Shown: piece after piece, positions 61,582-64,000 of the stretch
Position numbering within the stretch: the first letter of the stretch is position 1
Layout: each line of letters starts with the position of its first letter
Assembly: GCF_003569045.1 (NCBI RefSeq)
Contig: NZ_BFCB01000003.1
Coordinates: 248,001-312,000 of the forward strand
Direction of reading: 5' to 3'
DNA: 64,000 nt
DNA from: Aggregatilinea lenta
GTDB lineage: Bacteria > Chloroflexota > Anaerolineae > Aggregatilineales > Aggregatilineaceae
Notes under the pieces: model-generated
Told to the model about the DNA's origin: nothing
The model's input: the letters and a program-made list of their open reading frames with translations, nothing else
Database searches by the model: none
Translations under genes and position numbers: made by a program

Positions 61582-63255
61582 ATGATGCCGAATAACCCTG
61601 ATCTCGGCGACGACACGCTCCCCGAGGAGAGCCTGCCGGACACCGAGCACACTACAGCCGCACCTCAGGAGGAGACTCCTGAAATGGCGGCGGACATGAC
61701 CCAACCTGAGTCCAATGTCGAAGCGCCGTCTGACGAAGACGAGGCTGAGGAGCAGAACTCTGCGGTCAGCGTCGATGCATCGTCTGGCGAAGACGAGGCT
61801 GAGGAGCAGGACTCTGCGATCAGCGTCGATGCGCAGCCCGACGAAGACGAAACCCCAGAGCAGGACTCGGTGGCGAGCGTCGAAGCGCAGGCTGACGAAG
61901 ACGAGGCTGAAGAGCAAGACTCTGCGGTTAGCGTCGAAGCGCCGTCTGACGAAGACGAGGCTGAAGAGCAGGACACTGCGGCCAGCGTCGATGCGCAGCC
62001 CGACGAGGACGAGACTCAGGAGCAGGATTCTGCGGCCAGCGACACCGACAAGCCGGAAGAGACCGGCGGCCTGAAGGCGAAATCCATCGTCGAGGGCACG
62101 GTGTTGGAAACCAGCCCCACCGAGGTCCTTGTGGACCTGGGCGATGACGTCACGGGCGTGATCGCCAGCCGCGAGCTGGAACGGATGGACCGCGTGGCAC
62201 TGGAAGCGCTGAAACCGGGGAACCCGGTTATCGCCTACGTGCTCAAGGCACGCGGAAGTGATGGGCGCCCTGTGCTGTCCCTGGCGCGCGCCGAAGAAGA
62301 GCGCAACTGGCAGATGGCCGAAGACTATCACCAGAGCCAGGACGTGTACTATAGCAAGGTCGCAGGCTACAACAAGGGCGGCCTGATCGTGCGGTTCGGC
62401 AAGGTGCGCGGGTTCGTGCCCGCCAGCCAGGTCAGCCGCGAGCGCCAGCGCCGCGCCGAGGGCGAAAATCCTGAAGCGCGCTGGGGCGAGATGGTTGGCG
62501 AGGACATCGCGGTCAAGGTGGTCGAGATCGACCGCGCCCGCAATCGCCTGATCCTCTCCGAGCGTGCCGCCGCCCGCGAATGGCGCGAGCAGCAAAAGGG
62601 ACGCCTGCTGGACGAGCTTGAGGTCGGCGATGTGCGCAAGGGCCGGGTGATCAGCCTGGCGGACTTCGGCGCGTTTGTGGACCTGGGCGGGGCCGACGGC
62701 CTGATCCACCTCACCGAGCTGTCGTGGGAGCACGTCACGCACCCGCGCGAGCTGCTGGAGGTTGGGCAGGAAGTCGAGGTTGAGGTGATCAGCCTGGACC
62801 GTCAGCGCAAGCGTATCGGCCTGAGCCTGAAGCGTAAGGCGCATGACCCCTGGGAAGACGTGCTGCAGCAGTACGAGATCGGGCAGCTCGTCCAGGCGAG
62901 CGTAACCAAGCTGACCAAGTTCGGCGCGTTTGCCCGGCTGGTCGATTCGCCCGAAATTGAGGGCCTGATCCACATCTCTGAGCTGGCCGACTACCGGGTG
63001 AGCCACCCGCGCGAAGTCGTGCTGGTCGGGGACGTGCTGACCCTGCGTATCGTGAAGATCGACCCGGAACAGCGGCGCTTAGGCTTGTCGCTGCGTCAGG
63101 TGGACTCGGCGAAGTTCATGGATCAGGACTGGGACGCCCTGGTCGATGAGTTCGAGCCGGGTGCGCCAGGTGCCGTGCAGCAGGACGCTGCGAGCGCTGA
63201 AGACGCCGGCGCCGAAGAGGCTGAAGAAGAAAGCACGGACGACGACGAGGCTTAG
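61582..63255 (+). CDS. rpsA: S1-domain RNA-binding protein (ribosomal protein S1-like)
   Basis: The 557-residue protein has an acidic N-terminal region (residues 1-155) with six 18-residue repeats, then four S1 domains near residues 165-240, 250-335, 345-420 and 430-510. Domains 3 and 4 carry the best S1 signatures (GRVISLADFGAFVDLGGADG and KLTKFGAFARL...GLIHISEL). An acidic tail ends it. Four S1 domains fit the S1 proteins of many non-proteobacterial lineages that help mRNA bind the 30S subunit. The ATG at 61582 (or 61585) follows GGAG; the open frame from 61357 precedes the promoter and is not coding. Confidence 0.88.
   Translation: MMPNNPDLGDDTLPEESLPDTEHTTAAPQEETPEMAADMTQPESNVEAPSDEDEAEEQNSAVSVDASSGEDEAEEQDSAISVDAQPDEDETPEQDSVASVEAQADEDEAEEQDSAVSVEAPSDEDEAEEQDTAASVDAQPDEDETQEQDSAASDTDKPEETGGLKAKSIVEGTVLETSPTEVLVDLGDDVTGVIASRELERMDRVALEALKPGNPVIAYVLKARGSDGRPVLSLARAEEERNWQMAEDYHQSQDVYYSKVAGYNKGGLIVRFGKVRGFVPASQVSRERQRRAEGENPEARWGEMVGEDIAVKVVEIDRARNRLILSERAAAREWREQQKGRLLDELEVGDVRKGRVISLADFGAFVDLGGADGLIHLTELSWEHVTHPRELLEVGQEVEVEVISLDRQRKRIGLSLKRKAHDPWEDVLQQYEIGQLVQASVTKLTKFGAFARLVDSPEIEGLIHISELADYRVSHPREVVLVGDVLTLRIVKIDPEQRRLGLSLRQVDSAKFMDQDWDALVDEFEPGAPGAVQQDAASAEDAGAEEAEEESTDDDEA
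61720..62043 (+). repeat. Six-copy 54-bp in-frame tandem repeat
   Basis: Units of 18 codons such as EAPSDEDEAEEQDTAASV repeat six times with alternating (P/S)(S/D) and Q-P-D variants. Units 1 and 5, and 3 and 6, are closest to each other, a sign of higher-order duplication. The tract encodes a disordered acidic arm. Confidence 0.9.
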
Positions 63256-63285
63256 GCCCGTTGGTTTTCCTCTAAAACGGATGGC

Positions 63286-63319
63286 AAGAGGTCCTGTCCA
63301 CAGCCGGATGGGACCTCTT
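63286..63319 (+). terminator. Hairpin after the S1-domain gene
   Basis: AAGAGGTCC (63286-63294) pairs with GGACCTCTT (63311-63319). No T run follows, so it may be a weak terminator. Confidence 0.6.
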
Positions 63320-63384
63320 GGAGCGTATATGGAAAGCGGCTTTACTCCCCATCTCATTACTCACGACAAGTGCCTTCCGCTGTT

Positions 63385-63440
63385 CTGCTCCCCTTCTCCC
63401 TCAGGGAGAAGGAGCTGGGATGAGGGTTTCCGTACACGCT
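63385..63440. repeat. Third dispersed repeat type, copy 2 (inverted)
   Basis: GCTCCCCTTCTCCCTCAGGGAGAAGGAGC, an inverted stem, then GGGATGAGGGTTTCCGTACAC. The minus strand matches 10745-10795. Confidence 0.7.
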
Positions 63441-63690
63441 CTTAGCATCTACTAGCCGGTTCTCAACCCTGCTGGGCGATCGCCCAACGGCCATCCACCG
63501 TCTCTACCAAGCCCGCTAAAATTTATTAAAATAGGAATAGATAATTTGCAGCGGTGCCAAAAAGCTGCCAATATACGCAGCGCATAAGGTTTTTAATGAG
63601 ATTTTCATGTAATAAATTGGTGAAGTTGGTGGTGTATTGGCTAAAATAAGCAGTGTGGCGGAATGTACTCCAAGTCACGATGGCACCCCG

Positions 63691-63705
63691 CCGTTAGCAT
63701 AACGG
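63691..63705. promoter_or_regulatory. 15-bp palindrome in the clpC leader
   Basis: CCGTTA-GCA-TAACGG lies 60 bases before the start codon. It does not match the CtsR or CIRCE operators I know. The 63500-63660 stretch before it is AT-rich and probably contains the promoter. Confidence 0.35.
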
Positions 63706-63764
63706 TTACCCGCTATAGGCTGTGAACCAACGCCATTGCTCCGGAGGGGATGAGGAGGGACACA

Positions 63765-64000
63765 GTGTCTAACAAAATGGAGCGCTTCACACAGCGCGCC
63801 CGCCGAGTCCTGAGCCTGGCTCAGGAAGAAGCCGAGCGGATGCAGCACAACTACATCGGGACCGAGCACCTGCTGCTGGGCCTGATGCGGGAAGAAGGTG
63901 GTGTAGCCGGTCGGGTGTTGCGGGAACTTGGCCTGCGTCAGAATCAGGTCGAGCAACTCGTAGAAAAACTCACCAGCGGCAATAAGCGCCCTGGTGTTTC
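63765..64000 (+). CDS. clpC: ATP-dependent Clp protease ATP-binding subunit ClpC, N-terminal part
   Basis: The first 78 codons are visible before the right edge. They encode [20 protein letters not shown] and then [23 protein letters not shown], the first repeat of the Clp N-domain that binds adaptors and substrates. The GTG at 63765 is preceded by GGAGGG; ATG 63777 is an alternative but would drop conserved residues. Two AAA+ domains should follow outside the window. ClpC partners with ClpP in protein quality control. Confidence 0.92.
   Translation, partial: MSNKMERFTQRARRVLSLAQEEAERMQHNYIGTEHLLLGLMREEGGVAGRVLRELGLRQNQVEQLVEKLTSGNKRPGV

Noticed and set aside
63680-63725. Possible partial tRNA before clpC (CCGTTAGCATAACGG...GGTTACCC)
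   Set aside because: Only one arm-like hairpin is present; no acceptor stem, anticodon loop or T-arm can be placed.

Overview
The window reads as chromosome of a GC-rich, probably monoderm Chloroflexota (Anaerolineae-like) bacterium. This is inferred from the L-rhamnose locus (a DeoR-type regulator, an RbsA-type ABC importer, an RhaI-type isomerase and a fused RhaEW), the ClpC and LCP genes, a T-box-controlled trp operon and abundant short intergenic palindromes. No rRNA, complete tRNA, CRISPR array, integrase or transposase was seen.

Layout. 1-7.2 kb: a MutS-like membrane protein cut by the window edge, a secreted duplicated-domain protein, two aldo/keto reductases, a GlcG/HbpS-like protein, an EamA transporter and a hydroxyisobutyrate-dehydrogenase-like enzyme. 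7.2-20.8 kb: L-rhamnose utilisation, with a class II aldolase, a LarA-like racemase, a DeoR regulator, RhaB, an ABC importer (ATPase, two permeases, binding protein), RhaI and RhaEW. A shared GAAA-rich element lies just downstream of three promoters here. 21-22.3 kb: a secreted alpha/beta hydrolase and a cold-shock protein. 22.8-30 kb: a dipeptide/oligopeptide-type ABC importer with two odd parts, a substrate-binding protein whose sequence order is circularly permuted and an OppC-type permease with a seven-repeat WD40 propeller inserted between TM1 and TM2. 30-31.7 kb: an MFS transporter and a small membrane protein.

31.8-33.8 kb is a visibly AT-richer island with an RNase H-fold-like protein overlapping a Hanks-type kinase, plus a convergent zinc-ribbon gene whose promoter carries a GAAC-N4-GTTC palindrome. 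33.85-41.06 kb is a complete trpEGDCFBA operon behind a T-box leader with a TGG (Trp) specifier. 41.4-43 kb: a DHA2-type drug exporter. 43.2-49.7 kb: four signal-transduction genes on the minus strand (two REC-kinases, one stand-alone receiver and one multi-PAS kinase overlapping it). 49.9-55 kb: a UbiA prenyltransferase, an MFS exporter behind an attenuator-like leader with a Cys-rich micro-ORF, an EamA transporter and an LCP protein. 55-61 kb: a zinc-ribbon membrane protein, a ChlI/ChlD-like chelatase locus split by a -1 frame change at an A9 run, a short-chain dehydrogenase and a KamA-family radical SAM enzyme. 61.5-64 kb: a four-S1-domain protein with an acidic 18-residue tandem repeat, then the start of clpC.

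The best candidates for something undescribed are the 22.8-30 kb transporter (permuted binding protein plus WD40-bearing permease), the attenuator at 51.09-51.32 kb, the chelatase frameshift at 57.19 kb and the AT-rich kinase/RNase H island. All calls come from reading the sequence; no database search was run, and family names rest on recognised motifs.
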